A DNA stretch of 64,000 nucleotides from Chryseobacterium salipaludis (GTDB taxonomy: Bacteria; Bacteroidota; Bacteroidia; Flavobacteriales; Weeksellaceae): positions 1 to 64,000 of the forward strand of contig NZ_JALHKS010000004.1 of the NCBI RefSeq assembly GCF_022968825.1. Direction: 5' to 3'. Shown in pieces: positions 35,975 to 44,623 of this stretch; within the stretch, counting starts at the first letter, position 1; every line of letters begins with the position of its first letter. The translations under genes were made by a program, and so were the position numbers. The notes beneath the pieces were generated by a model. It made no database searches, was not told the DNA's origin, and saw only the letters and a program-made list of their open reading frames with translations.

Positions 35975-36820
35975 TTAGAGCTTTTCTGAAAAGAATTTAA
36001 TAAGCGCTGAAGTTGCCTTTTGCAGGTCCTCCGGTAGCTTATCTTCCGTCCAGGGTTCCTTTGCACCAAACGTGTGATTTGCGCCCTCCAGGATGAGCAG
36101 TTCTGATTGTTTTGCCCACTCATGCAGCAGGGTGGCCTCCTTATCTTTCACCGCCTCATCTTCGGTTCCCTGGATAATCAGGAATGGCTTTTCCAGATGT
36201 TGCGCGGCGTACTGGATGTCGAACCGTTGTTCGTGCCTTTCGAAGTCTTCAAAAAACTGAAAGTAATGCGGCATTTGCTGGCCGGTTCTTTTATTTTCAG
36301 AATACATGACACCGGATTGTTTCCAATCGTCAAAACGCTGCTGGGACGGAAACCGATACCTGAAGTTGCTGACGCCCGCAAGAACTGCTGCGGCTTTGAT
36401 CCGCTCATCCTCGTACGCCTGAATCACTGTGATACCACCGCCGCGGCTGTGCCCCACAATGCCTATTTTTTCCGCCTGCGCTTTCGGATGGTCTGCTGCC
36501 CATGAAACCATCTTCTCATAATCTGATAATTCTTTGCTGAAATTGTTTTGTCCAAAAGCTTCCAGGTCAGCAAAGTTTTTTGGGTCTTCTACCGTGGTTC
36601 CATTATGCGAGAAATTGAATTTAATAAACAGAAAGCCGGCGTTGGCAATTTCCTGAGCCATCAGGTCCCAGGCGCCCCAGTCTTTGTAGCCTTTATAACC
36701 GTGCGCAAAGATAACGACCGGAAATTTCTCTCCCTGCGCCGGATGATACACATCTGCCAGAAAATTACGCGTTTCAGCATTCGAGATGATTTCGTTACGT
36801 ATTATAGTCAGTCCTTCCAT
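35975..36820 (-). CDS. alpha/beta hydrolase (dienelactone-hydrolase-like)
   Basis: A 281-residue cytoplasmic alpha/beta hydrolase. It has the oxyanion region VVIFAHGYKGYKDWGAWD (about residues 34-51), the nucleophile elbow GHSRGGG (Ser near 124), an acid after LIIQGTEDEAV (about 217-227) and the catalytic His in EGANHTFG (near 250). No signal peptide is seen. Related enzymes hydrolyse short esters or lactones; the substrate is unknown. Monocistronic. Confidence 0.9.
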   Translation of the reverse strand: MEGLTIIRNEIISNAETRNFLADVYHPAQGEKFPVVIFAHGYKGYKDWGAWDLMAQEIANAGFLFIKFNFSHNGTTVEDPKNFADLEAFGQNNFSKELSDYEKMVSWAADHPKAQAEKIGIVGHSRGGGITVIQAYEDERIKAAAVLAGVSNFRYRFPSQQRFDDWKQSGVMYSENKRTGQQMPHYFQFFEDFERHEQRFDIQYAAQHLEKPFLIIQGTEDEAVKDKEATLLHEWAKQSELLILEGANHTFGAKEPWTEDKLPEDLQKATSALIKFFSEKL

Positions 36821-36868
36821 TTATATACTTATGTTTTAAGAATTAAAGATATTTGATAAAAATCACTG

Positions 36869-37365
36869 ATGAAAAAATTATATTTCCTGCTCCTGCTTGC
36901 CGGCGCTTTTTAATTCAGCCTAGCAAAATGAAATTAAGGTGAATCTGCGCAAAATAGCAGACATTAGTTATGAACGAAAATTAATGCCACAATGGTCCGC
37001 CGGACAGCATGGGGAACCGGCCTCATCAAAGATTCGGATGAGTATAAAAATAAGATTTTTCTTAAGACTTTTGCACGCTGGTATCTGCTGAACGATGCCA
37101 ATACTTTCAACTGGCGTATATTCATAATGAAGATATTTACTACGGCAACGATACCTCATTTCGTAAAGATCCAAACAATGCCATTACAGGTGGTCTGGGT
37201 TATAAATTTGTAGTTTGGAAAAACTGGAGTGTTGATCTGTACTTTGACCTCGGGCCGGACTTAGCGCAAAGAGGAACGATGCTGCCCATTTTTGCTGACG
37301 CAGCCTTAAGCTGGGATACCGTTTTTAAATTATGGTCCATGCTTCCGCTATTATTTGTAAAATAA
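36869..37365 (+). pseudogene. decayed outer-membrane protein, DUF3575-like
   Basis: A signal-peptide start MKKLYFLLLLAGAF meets a TAA, then coding sense resumes in other frames: NEIKVNLRKIADISYERKLM near 36930-36990, GTGLIKDSDEYKNKIFLKTF near 37015-37070, and QLAYIHNEDIYYGNDTSF followed by GGLGYKFVVWKNWSVDLYFD near 37098-37250. The tail ends with FADAALSWDTVF and stops at 37363. The order KVNL, ISYER, GLGYKF and a terminal ADA strand matches small beta-barrel proteins of the DUF3575 type. At least three lesions are needed to explain it, so it is not functional. Confidence 0.65.
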
Positions 37366-37417
37366 AATTCGATTTCACCGTTTCGAACTGTTCCTGAAAA
37401 CAAGCGCAGTCCTGCGT

Positions 37418-37516
37418 GAGCGATGGCAGCGGAAATCCTTTTTGCTTCAGCAAAAAGATTGCAGCGGACGTAGCGACCCGGGCGCGGGCCTCGCGCGGCT
37501 GAGGGGCACGCCCAAA
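37418..37516 (+). repeat. dispersed hairpin repeat, copy 1
   Basis: The core is GGCAGCGGAAATC, then CTTTTTGC-TTCA-GCAAAAAG (37438-37457), then ATTGCAGCGGACGTAGCGACC, a GC-rich stretch and an end GCCCAAATAAAAAAA. The GCAGCGG-n-ATC/stem/AT-n-CAGCGGA order is repeated in opposite orientation at 54584-54750. I associate such intergenic elements with Chryseobacterium-like genomes. Confidence 0.65.
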
Positions 37517-37517
37517 T

Positions 37518-37549
37518 AAAAAAAGACCGCCTGCTCAAAACAGACGGTC
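37518..37549 (-). terminator. terminator of the first M13 peptidase gene
   Basis: On the minus strand: GACCGTCTG, TTTTGAG loop, CAGGCGGTC, then seven T. It lies 12 nt after the stop. Confidence 0.85.
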
Positions 37550-37560
37550 CCGGGTTTTTG

Positions 37561-39660
37561 TTACCAGATTTTAATTCTTTCCGATGGTGCTTTGTACAGC
37601 GCATCACCCGGTTTCACATCAAATGCTTTATAGAAAGCATCCTGATTCACCAGTGGCGCAAACGCCCGGAAATAGCCCGGAGAGTGCGGGTCGGTTTTCA
37701 CCTGATTCACCATGTACTGCTCCGTGGATTTGGTTCTCCACACGGTCGCCCAGCTCATGAAGAAACGCTGATCCTGCGTAAATCCGCTGATCAGCCCAGG
37801 ATTGCCGTGATCGTTCAGGTACATCTGCAAAGCGGTGTAGGCTACGGCTACGCCACCAAGGTCGCCAATGTTTTCTCCGCTCGTAAATTTACCGTTCACG
37901 AAGCTGCCTTTAACCGGCTCGTATTTATCATACTGCGCGGCCAGCTGCCCCACTTTTACGTCAAAGTTTTTGCGGTCAGCATCCGTCCACCAGTTGTTCA
38001 GGTTTCCGTCACCGTCGAAACGGGAGCCGGAGTCATCAAAACCGTGAGATATTTCGTGGCCGATTACGGCACCAATTCCGCCGAAGTTCACTGCAGGATC
38101 TGCCTTGAAGTTAAAGAATGGCGGTTGCAGGATCGCAGCCGGGAAGACAATCTCGTTATTGGAACCGCTGTAGTAGGCATTCACGGTTTGTGGTGACATT
38201 CCCCACTCTGTTTTATCTACCGGTTTGCCGATTTTAGCCAGATTCTTGGCGTAATACCAGGAAGTGATATTCTTGCGGTTGTTATAGTAGGTGCCACCTT
38301 GCGCCGGAGCCGCCAGCTCAAGTTTGGAGTAGTCTTTCCACTGATCCGGGTAGGCAATTTTCACCGAGAATTTCGCCAGTTTTTCCTGTGCTTTGGCTTT
38401 GGTTTCGGGAGACATCCAGTCCAGCTGGTCAATATGCTGTTTGAAGGATTTTTTCAGGTAGCTGATGTAGGTTTCCATCTGGCTTTTTGCTTCAGCCGGG
38501 AAATACTGATCTACATATAATTTACCGAAGGCTTCGCCCAGCGTACCATTAATCACGCCGAGGCCGCGCTTTTCCATCGGGCGCTGCTCCTGCTGACCCT
38601 GAAGGTATTTTGAATAAAAATCAAAACTGATATCATCCAGTTGCTGGTTGAGTGTGCCGGCATTGGCAGAAACCAGACGTGCTTTCAAATAATCCTTGAT
38701 AAGCGGCAGGTTGGCATTGGTCATCCAGGAATCCATATTCTGGTAATACTTGATTTCGCCCACGATTACCTTATCGGTGTTTACGCCGACATCTTTCAGG
38801 TACTTCGGAAGGTTCACGTTTTTCACCAGTTTGCCAAGTTCAGGCATGGTCTTCGGATTGTAGCGCAGATTAGCGTCGCGGTTCTGCTCATTGGTCAGCA
38901 TGTCCAGGGCCAGCTTCTTTTCGAAATCCACCACGCGTTGGGCAGTTTGCGCCGCATTTTTAGTACCGATTACTTCGTATAATTTCGTCAGGTAGTTTTT
39001 GTATTCCTGAAGTGTTTTGGTATTGGCGTCGTTTTGTTTCTGATAATAATCACGGCCCAGACCCAAAGAAGCAGAACCGAGATACACCGCGTTCATCACC
39101 GAGTTCTTCATATCCGCGCTCACGCCCCAGCCATAGAGCGGGTTGTTTCCGCTTGGTGTTGCTTCCGTCAGATATTTCTGAAGTCCGGCTACGGTTTTAA
39201 TATCATCAATTTTTTTCAGGTCAGCTTTAATCGGGCTGATGCCATCAGCGTTTCGCTTATCCCAATCCATAAACGTTCCGTAGAGCGCCTGGATTTTTTG
39301 TCCTTCGGAACCCGGCTCGAATTTATCGGTCAGGATGTGCGTCAGGATTTCCAGCGAAGCATTGTCCACATCCTCACGAAGCGCATTGAAACTCCCCCAG
39401 CTGGATTTGTCGGATGGAATTTCGGCTGTTTTCATCCAGTTTCCGTTGACATAATGGAAGAAATCGTCCTGTGGGCGCACGCTGGTATCCATGTAGGAAA
39501 GGTTCAAACCTTCCTCCGCCATGGCTGGTGTTTCTTCATCAGCAACCACGGTCGTATCCGCAACAGGCTGGTTTTCCGCAGCAGTAACGTTTCTGCTGGA
39601 ACAGGAATTAAGCAACACGATGCCGGAAAATGCGAGCACCGCAATCGTCATTTTTTTCAT
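37561..39660 (-). CDS. M13-family metallopeptidase lipoprotein (downstream copy)
   Basis: A 699-residue neprilysin/PepO-type peptidase. The signal peptide ends at lipobox LLNSC (Cys near residue 20), so it is lipid-anchored at the envelope. The zinc site is VIGHEISHGFDDSG (His535, Glu536, His539), with the third-ligand motif ENIGDLGG downstream; NAYYSGSNNEIVFPA is the substrate-binding strand. The C-terminus ends RIKIW, as in the paralogue 106 nt upstream. It probably degrades oligopeptides in the periplasm or at the surface. Confidence 0.95.
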   Translation of the reverse strand: MKKMTIAVLAFSGIVLLNSCSSRNVTAAENQPVADTTVVADEETPAMAEEGLNLSYMDTSVRPQDDFFHYVNGNWMKTAEIPSDKSSWGSFNALREDVDNASLEILTHILTDKFEPGSEGQKIQALYGTFMDWDKRNADGISPIKADLKKIDDIKTVAGLQKYLTEATPSGNNPLYGWGVSADMKNSVMNAVYLGSASLGLGRDYYQKQNDANTKTLQEYKNYLTKLYEVIGTKNAAQTAQRVVDFEKKLALDMLTNEQNRDANLRYNPKTMPELGKLVKNVNLPKYLKDVGVNTDKVIVGEIKYYQNMDSWMTNANLPLIKDYLKARLVSANAGTLNQQLDDISFDFYSKYLQGQQEQRPMEKRGLGVINGTLGEAFGKLYVDQYFPAEAKSQMETYISYLKKSFKQHIDQLDWMSPETKAKAQEKLAKFSVKIAYPDQWKDYSKLELAAPAQGGTYYNNRKNITSWYYAKNLAKIGKPVDKTEWGMSPQTVNAYYSGSNNEIVFPAAILQPPFFNFKADPAVNFGGIGAVIGHEISHGFDDSGSRFDGDGNLNNWWTDADRKNFDVKVGQLAAQYDKYEPVKGSFVNGKFTSGENIGDLGGVAVAYTALQMYLNDHGNPGLISGFTQDQRFFMSWATVWRTKSTEQYMVNQVKTDPHSPGYFRAFAPLVNQDAFYKAFDVKPGDALYKAPSERIKIW

Positions 39661-39766
39661 AATACTTTCTCTTGCTATTTTATTGATTCTTGTAAATATA
39701 CGTTTAATTCACTGAAATACAGGGCAGCGGATTTTATAATTACGCCAACTGCCCTGCTATTTAGTA

Positions 39767-41854
39767 TTACCAGATTTTGATACGGTCTTCCGGTTTCTTG
39801 TACAGTTTATCACCTTCTTTGACATCGAACGCTTTATAAAACGCGTCGGTGTTTACCAGCGGTCCGAAAGTACGGTACAATCCCGGTGAGTGCGGATCTG
39901 TTTTCACCTGATTCAGCAAAGCTGCTTCTTTCTGCAACGTACGCCATACGGTTCCCCAGCTCAGGAAGAAGCGCTGATCTTGCGTGAAGCCGCTGATTTT
40001 GCCCGGATTTCCATGGTCTTTCAGGTACATTTGTAAGGCGTCATAAGCGATATTCACGCCGCCAAGGTCGGCGATATTTTCGCCGTTGGTAAAGGTTCCG
40101 TTGACGAAGGTTCCTTTCACCGGCTCATAGCTGTCATATTGTTTTGCCAATGCTTCAGTCGCCTTCTTAAAGTTTTCCTTATCTGCCGGTGTCCACCAGT
40201 CCACCAGGTTTCCTTCTGCATCGAACTGAGCACCTGAATCATCAAAACCGTGGGTCATTTCGTGACCAATCACCGCACCGATACCACCGAAGTTCACCGC
40301 AGGATCAGCTTCGGGGTTAAAGAACGGCGGTTGCAGAATTGCAGCCGGGAATACGATTTCGTTGTTCAATGGGTTATAATAGGCGTTAACGGTTTGCGGT
40401 GTCATACCCCACTCCGAGCGGTCTACCGGTTTGCCCACTTTTTCCAGGGCACGCTGATAGCTCCAATCTGCCACGTTCTGCAGATTTCCGTACAGGGTTC
40501 CTCCTTTTTGTTCAGAAACAATTTTCAGTTCAGAATAGTCTTTCCATTTATCCGGATAGGCTACCTTCACAGTGAAGGAGTTCAGTTTCTTCATTGCTTT
40601 CTCCTTCGTTACCGGCGACATCCAGCTAAGATTGGTAATGTGGGTCGCAAAACTTTTTTTCAGGTAGTCGATGAGTTCCACCATTTGCGCTTTGGCTTCT
40701 GCCGGGAAATATTTTTCCACATAGAGTTTACCAAAAGCTTCACCCAGCACACCGCCAATCATTTCGTAACCACGCTTGTCCAGGGCACGCTGCTCATCCT
40801 GGCCACGCAGGTATCTTCCATAGAAGCTGAATTTCAGATCATCTAAATCTTTGGATAAATACGAAGCACTGCCGGAAAGCAAGTGGAACTTAAGATAGTC
40901 CTTGATTAAAGGCAGGTTTTTAGCCGTCAGGAATTTATCCAGGTTCTGGTAATATTTTAATTCACCCACGATGACGCGGTCTGTATCTACACCGGCTGCA
41001 TGAAGATAGGCCGGCAGGTCCACATTCTTCACCAGCTTTTTCAGTTCCGGCATTGTCTTCGGGTTGTACTGAAGGGTGATATCGCGGCTTTGCTCGTTGG
41101 TAAGCAGTGTCTGCGCCATTTCCTTTTCAAATGCGACGATATTCCGTGCCGTCGCTTCCGGGTTTTTATATCCCATTTTGCCGAGCATTGCGCTTACATA
41201 CTGGGTGTATTCTGCAATGGTTTCGGTATTCTTCGGATTTGTTTTTTGGTAATAATCCCTCCCGAGTCCCAAGGCCGGATCACCCATGTACACGGCGTTC
41301 ATTTTAGAGTTTTTCAGATCCGCGAAAACACCCCAGCCGTAAAACAGATTGTCGCCCCGCGGCGTAGCTTCGATCAGGTATTTCTGCAAATCGTTCAGGG
41401 AACGGATGCCGTCGATTTTGGCAAGATTTGCCTTTACCGGTGCCATACCATCTGCATTACGTTTCTCCATATCCATATAGGTAACGTACAGATCCTGAAT
41501 TTTTTTCCCTTCACTGCCTTCTTCAAAAGTATCCGTCAGCAAAGAGGAAAGAATTTTCATGGAATTAACATCCGTATCTTCTGCAAGTTTGTTGAAAGAA
41601 CCCCAGGTGGATTTATCAGAGGGAATCTGAGCGGTCTTCATCCAGTTTCCGCTTACGTAATTATAAAAATCATCCTGCGGACGCACGGAAGTATCCATGG
41701 CGCTCAGGTCAAGCCCCTTTTCAGGAAGTTCTGCCGGAGCAGCCTGTGTTTCGGAAGAGGTTTCCGGGGTGGAATTGGTCGCAACCGGCGCAGCGCAGGA
41801 AGCAAAGGCCAGCACGGCAGCGGTAGCCACCGCATGTATTGTAATCTTTTTCAT
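39767..41854 (-). CDS. M13-family metallopeptidase lipoprotein (upstream copy)
   Basis: A 695-residue paralogue of the next gene, sharing layout and long identical stretches such as LDLSAMDTSVRPQDDF and GFTQDQRFF. The signal peptide has lipobox FASC. The zinc motif is VIGHEMTHGFDDSG (His531, Glu532, His535), with ENIADLGG supplying the third ligand. Two adjacent copies with no insertion between them point to tandem duplication followed by divergence, perhaps in substrate range. They may be co-transcribed, as the gap has no clear terminator. Confidence 0.95.
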   Translation of the reverse strand: MKKITIHAVATAAVLAFASCAAPVATNSTPETSSETQAAPAELPEKGLDLSAMDTSVRPQDDFYNYVSGNWMKTAQIPSDKSTWGSFNKLAEDTDVNSMKILSSLLTDTFEEGSEGKKIQDLYVTYMDMEKRNADGMAPVKANLAKIDGIRSLNDLQKYLIEATPRGDNLFYGWGVFADLKNSKMNAVYMGDPALGLGRDYYQKTNPKNTETIAEYTQYVSAMLGKMGYKNPEATARNIVAFEKEMAQTLLTNEQSRDITLQYNPKTMPELKKLVKNVDLPAYLHAAGVDTDRVIVGELKYYQNLDKFLTAKNLPLIKDYLKFHLLSGSASYLSKDLDDLKFSFYGRYLRGQDEQRALDKRGYEMIGGVLGEAFGKLYVEKYFPAEAKAQMVELIDYLKKSFATHITNLSWMSPVTKEKAMKKLNSFTVKVAYPDKWKDYSELKIVSEQKGGTLYGNLQNVADWSYQRALEKVGKPVDRSEWGMTPQTVNAYYNPLNNEIVFPAAILQPPFFNPEADPAVNFGGIGAVIGHEMTHGFDDSGAQFDAEGNLVDWWTPADKENFKKATEALAKQYDSYEPVKGTFVNGTFTNGENIADLGGVNIAYDALQMYLKDHGNPGKISGFTQDQRFFLSWGTVWRTLQKEAALLNQVKTDPHSPGLYRTFGPLVNTDAFYKAFDVKEGDKLYKKPEDRIKIW

Positions 41855-42004
41855 TGGATTTAATTTTATTATTTAGTCAACAAAGTCCGCAATTTGTTAC
41901 AATTGGGTTGCAATATTTATTAAACGTGATCTTGAACCCATGTATTTTTATATAATCAAAGGGTGTGGTTTTTGAATAGCAGTACGGAGCCAGACTTTCT
42001 GCCT

Positions 42005-43027
42005 ATGAAAAGTAAAACATTTATTAAATTAACCAATAAAGGCCTGTACTGTGTGCCCGGTAAATTTTATCTCGATCCGTGGAAACCGGTGGAGATGGCC
42101 GTTATCTCACATGGCCACGGCGACCACGCGCGCTGGGGAATGAAAAAATATTTATGCCACAGTTATACCGAACCGATCTTACGGCTGAGAATTGGTGAAG
42201 ACATTTCGATCCAGACGGCAGCTTACGGCGAGAAAATTAGTATCAATGGCGTCCAGGTTTCGCTGCATCCGGCAGGCCATATCATAGGCTCCTCCCAAAT
42301 CAGGATGGAATACAAAGGCTACGTGATTGTTTTTTCCGGTGATTACAAAACAGATAACGACGGGCTATCCACGCCGTTTGAACTCCAGAAGTGCAATGAA
42401 TTTATTACAGAAAGTACCTTTGGCTTGCCTATATATAACTGGCTGACTCCGGCCGAATATGCCTCGCAAATGCAATCCTGGGTTACACAAAACCAGACCA
42501 ATGGCAAGACCTCGGTTTTCATCGGCTATTCCTTAGGAAAAGCACAGCGCATTATGCAGTCCGTCCAGGGCAGCGGTAAGATTTATGTGCATCAGTCCAT
42601 CGGCCGGCTCAATGAAGGAATTGAATCAGTGGGTATTGACCTGCCGGAATACGAAACGATTAACCTGCACGAAAATGCCAAAGAAACGGACGGGCAAATT
42701 GTAATTCTTCCGCCCGCCTTATTCGACTCGAATGTCATTAAAAAAATTCCGAACCGCGCCACGGCAATTTGCTCCGGCTGGATGCAGGTGCGAGGTTCAC
42801 GACGCTGGCGTTCGGCTGATGCCGGCTTTGCGATTTCTGACCATGCTGACTGGAACAGCCTGATCGCGACCGTGAAAGGTACCGAAGCTGAAAAAGTGTA
42901 TGTAACCCATGGCCAAACCGCTGTTTTCTCGAAATACCTGAATGAAATTGGTATTGATGCAGTGGAACTTAAAACCATTTTCGGTGATGAAGAAGCCGGC
43001 GAAAAAGAAATAGCAGAAAAATCATGA
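42005..43027 (+). CDS. ligase-associated DNA exonuclease (MBL fold)
   Basis: A 340-residue metallo-beta-lactamase-fold nuclease. The ATG at 42005 (MKSKTFIKLTNKGLYC) is chosen over one 42 nt upstream because family members begin near this point. It has the metal motif SHGHGDHARW, a second His in LHPAGHIIGSSQ, Asp in FSGDYKTD, and SDHADW and YVTHGQ near the C-terminus, as in SNM1/CPSF-type nucleases. It is the first gene of the ligase-associated repair operon. Its last four bases overlap the ligase start (ATGA). Confidence 0.92.
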   Translation: MKSKTFIKLTNKGLYCVPGKFYLDPWKPVEMAVISHGHGDHARWGMKKYLCHSYTEPILRLRIGEDISIQTAAYGEKISINGVQVSLHPAGHIIGSSQIRMEYKGYVIVFSGDYKTDNDGLSTPFELQKCNEFITESTFGLPIYNWLTPAEYASQMQSWVTQNQTNGKTSVFIGYSLGKAQRIMQSVQGSGKIYVHQSIGRLNEGIESVGIDLPEYETINLHENAKETDGQIVILPPALFDSNVIKKIPNRATAICSGWMQVRGSRRWRSADAGFAISDHADWNSLIATVKGTEAEKVYVTHGQTAVFSKYLNEIGIDAVELKTIFGDEEAGEKEIAEKS

Positions 43028-44604
43028 AAGATTTTGCAGAACTGATTAACGCACTGGACAGCAGTAATAAAACCACCGCAAGAATTGATGCGATGGTGCA
43101 TTACCTGGAAATAGCAAACCCGAACGACAAACTTTGGTTTCTGGCACTCTTTACCGGCAAACGACCCAAGCGTCCCGTAAATACAGCTTTGCTTAAAAAA
43201 TGGGCACTTGAAATCACCGAGCTGCCCGAGTGGCTTTTTACCGAAGCCTATTCCTCGGTGGGTGACCTCGGTGAAACGATTTCTCTCATTCTGCCTCGGG
43301 CGGAAAATAAAATTGAAAAATCACTGTCGCAATGGATGACCGAACTGGTGTTGCTAAAAGACCAGACCGAGGAAGAAAAAAAAGCCTATGTACTGGAAGC
43401 CTGGAACGGCCTGAACCACATCGAACGGTTCATATTCAATAAGCTTATCGGCGGCAGTTTCCGGATTGGTGTCAGTAAAAAACTGTTTATCAATGCGCTG
43501 GCAAAGTTCTCCGGCGTGGACGGGAATATTCTGATGCACAGTATTATGGGTTCCTGGAAAATGGAAGAAGAAAACTTTGACAACCTGATTCAGGGCACCC
43601 ACATTAATCCCGATGATTCCAAACCATATCCTTTCTGCCTGGCGTATCCGCTCGAAAAAGAACCGCAAGAACTGGGTGATATTGCTAACTGGCAGGCAGA
43701 ATATAAATGGGACGGCATCCGCGGACAATTTGTAAAAAGAAATGATGAAATATTTATCTGGTCGCGTGGCGAAGAACTGGTAACGGAGCAGTTCCCGGAA
43801 ATCGAAGAAGCCTTGAAACTGATGGAAGGAAACTTTGTGCTGGATGGTGAAATACTGGTCGTTCGGGACCATAAAGTGTTAAATTTCAATGAATTACAGA
43901 AGCGCCTAAACCGAAAAACCATTCCGAAGAAAATGCTGGAGGAACTTCCTGTGCACATTTTTGTTTATGATTTGCTGGAACTCGAGTTTGAAGATCTGCG
44001 CGCTGAACCGTTATACAGAAGAAGAGAATTGCTGGAGGAGATTATGAGAAAACATCCAGCCGGCCGACTTTTGATTTCGGAGATCATTGAAGCAAAAAGC
44101 TGGGAAGAACTGGCCGAAGTGCGGGAACATTCGCGGGATAACAATTCCGAGGGATTAATGCTGAAGGAAAAGAATTCGCTGTACCACGCCGGCCGCAAGA
44201 AAGGCGACTGGTGGAAGTGGAAAGTCAGCCCGCTGACCATTGATGCTGTTTTGATTTACGCGCAAAAGGGTTCCGGCCGCCGCAGCAATTATTATACGGA
44301 TTACACCTTTGCGGTTAAAGATGGCGATAAACTTGTGACCATTGCCAAAGCCTATTCCGGCCTGACCGATAAGGAGATTATGGAAGTCAGTAAATTTGTA
44401 AATAAAAATGCCATCGAAAAATTCGGGCCGGTGCGCACCGTGAAACCCGAACTGGTTTTTGAAATTGCCTTTGAAGGCATTGGTTTCAGCAGCCGCCACA
44501 AAAGCGGGGTGGCCGTACGCTTCCCCAGAATCCTGCGCTGGCGCCGCGATAAAACGCCCGACGAAATCGATGAACTTTCCGAAATCAAAAAGATGATTAC
44601 CTGA
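43024..44604 (+). CDS. ATP-dependent DNA ligase
   Basis: A 526-residue ligase. An N-terminal DNA-binding domain (about 1-200) is followed by the nucleotidyltransferase domain. Its adenylation motif is EYKWDGIRGQ (Lys228); later motifs are VLDGEILV, SEGLMLKEK and WWKWKVSP, then an OB domain ending in GFSSRHKSGVAVRFPRILRWR. It uses ATP, in addition to the NAD ligase expected elsewhere on the chromosome. It acts with the exonuclease, helicase and phosphoesterase of this operon in DNA repair. Nineteen nucleotides separate it from the helicase gene. Confidence 0.95.
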   Translation: MKDFAELINALDSSNKTTARIDAMVHYLEIANPNDKLWFLALFTGKRPKRPVNTALLKKWALEITELPEWLFTEAYSSVGDLGETISLILPRAENKIEKSLSQWMTELVLLKDQTEEEKKAYVLEAWNGLNHIERFIFNKLIGGSFRIGVSKKLFINALAKFSGVDGNILMHSIMGSWKMEEENFDNLIQGTHINPDDSKPYPFCLAYPLEKEPQELGDIANWQAEYKWDGIRGQFVKRNDEIFIWSRGEELVTEQFPEIEEALKLMEGNFVLDGEILVVRDHKVLNFNELQKRLNRKTIPKKMLEELPVHIFVYDLLELEFEDLRAEPLYRRRELLEEIMRKHPAGRLLISEIIEAKSWEELAEVREHSRDNNSEGLMLKEKNSLYHAGRKKGDWWKWKVSPLTIDAVLIYAQKGSGRRSNYYTDYTFAVKDGDKLVTIAKAYSGLTDKEIMEVSKFVNKNAIEKFGPVRTVKPELVFEIAFEGIGFSSRHKSGVAVRFPRILRWRRDKTPDEIDELSEIKKMIT

Positions 44605-44623
44605 ATCAGGAGGACGCTGAAGC

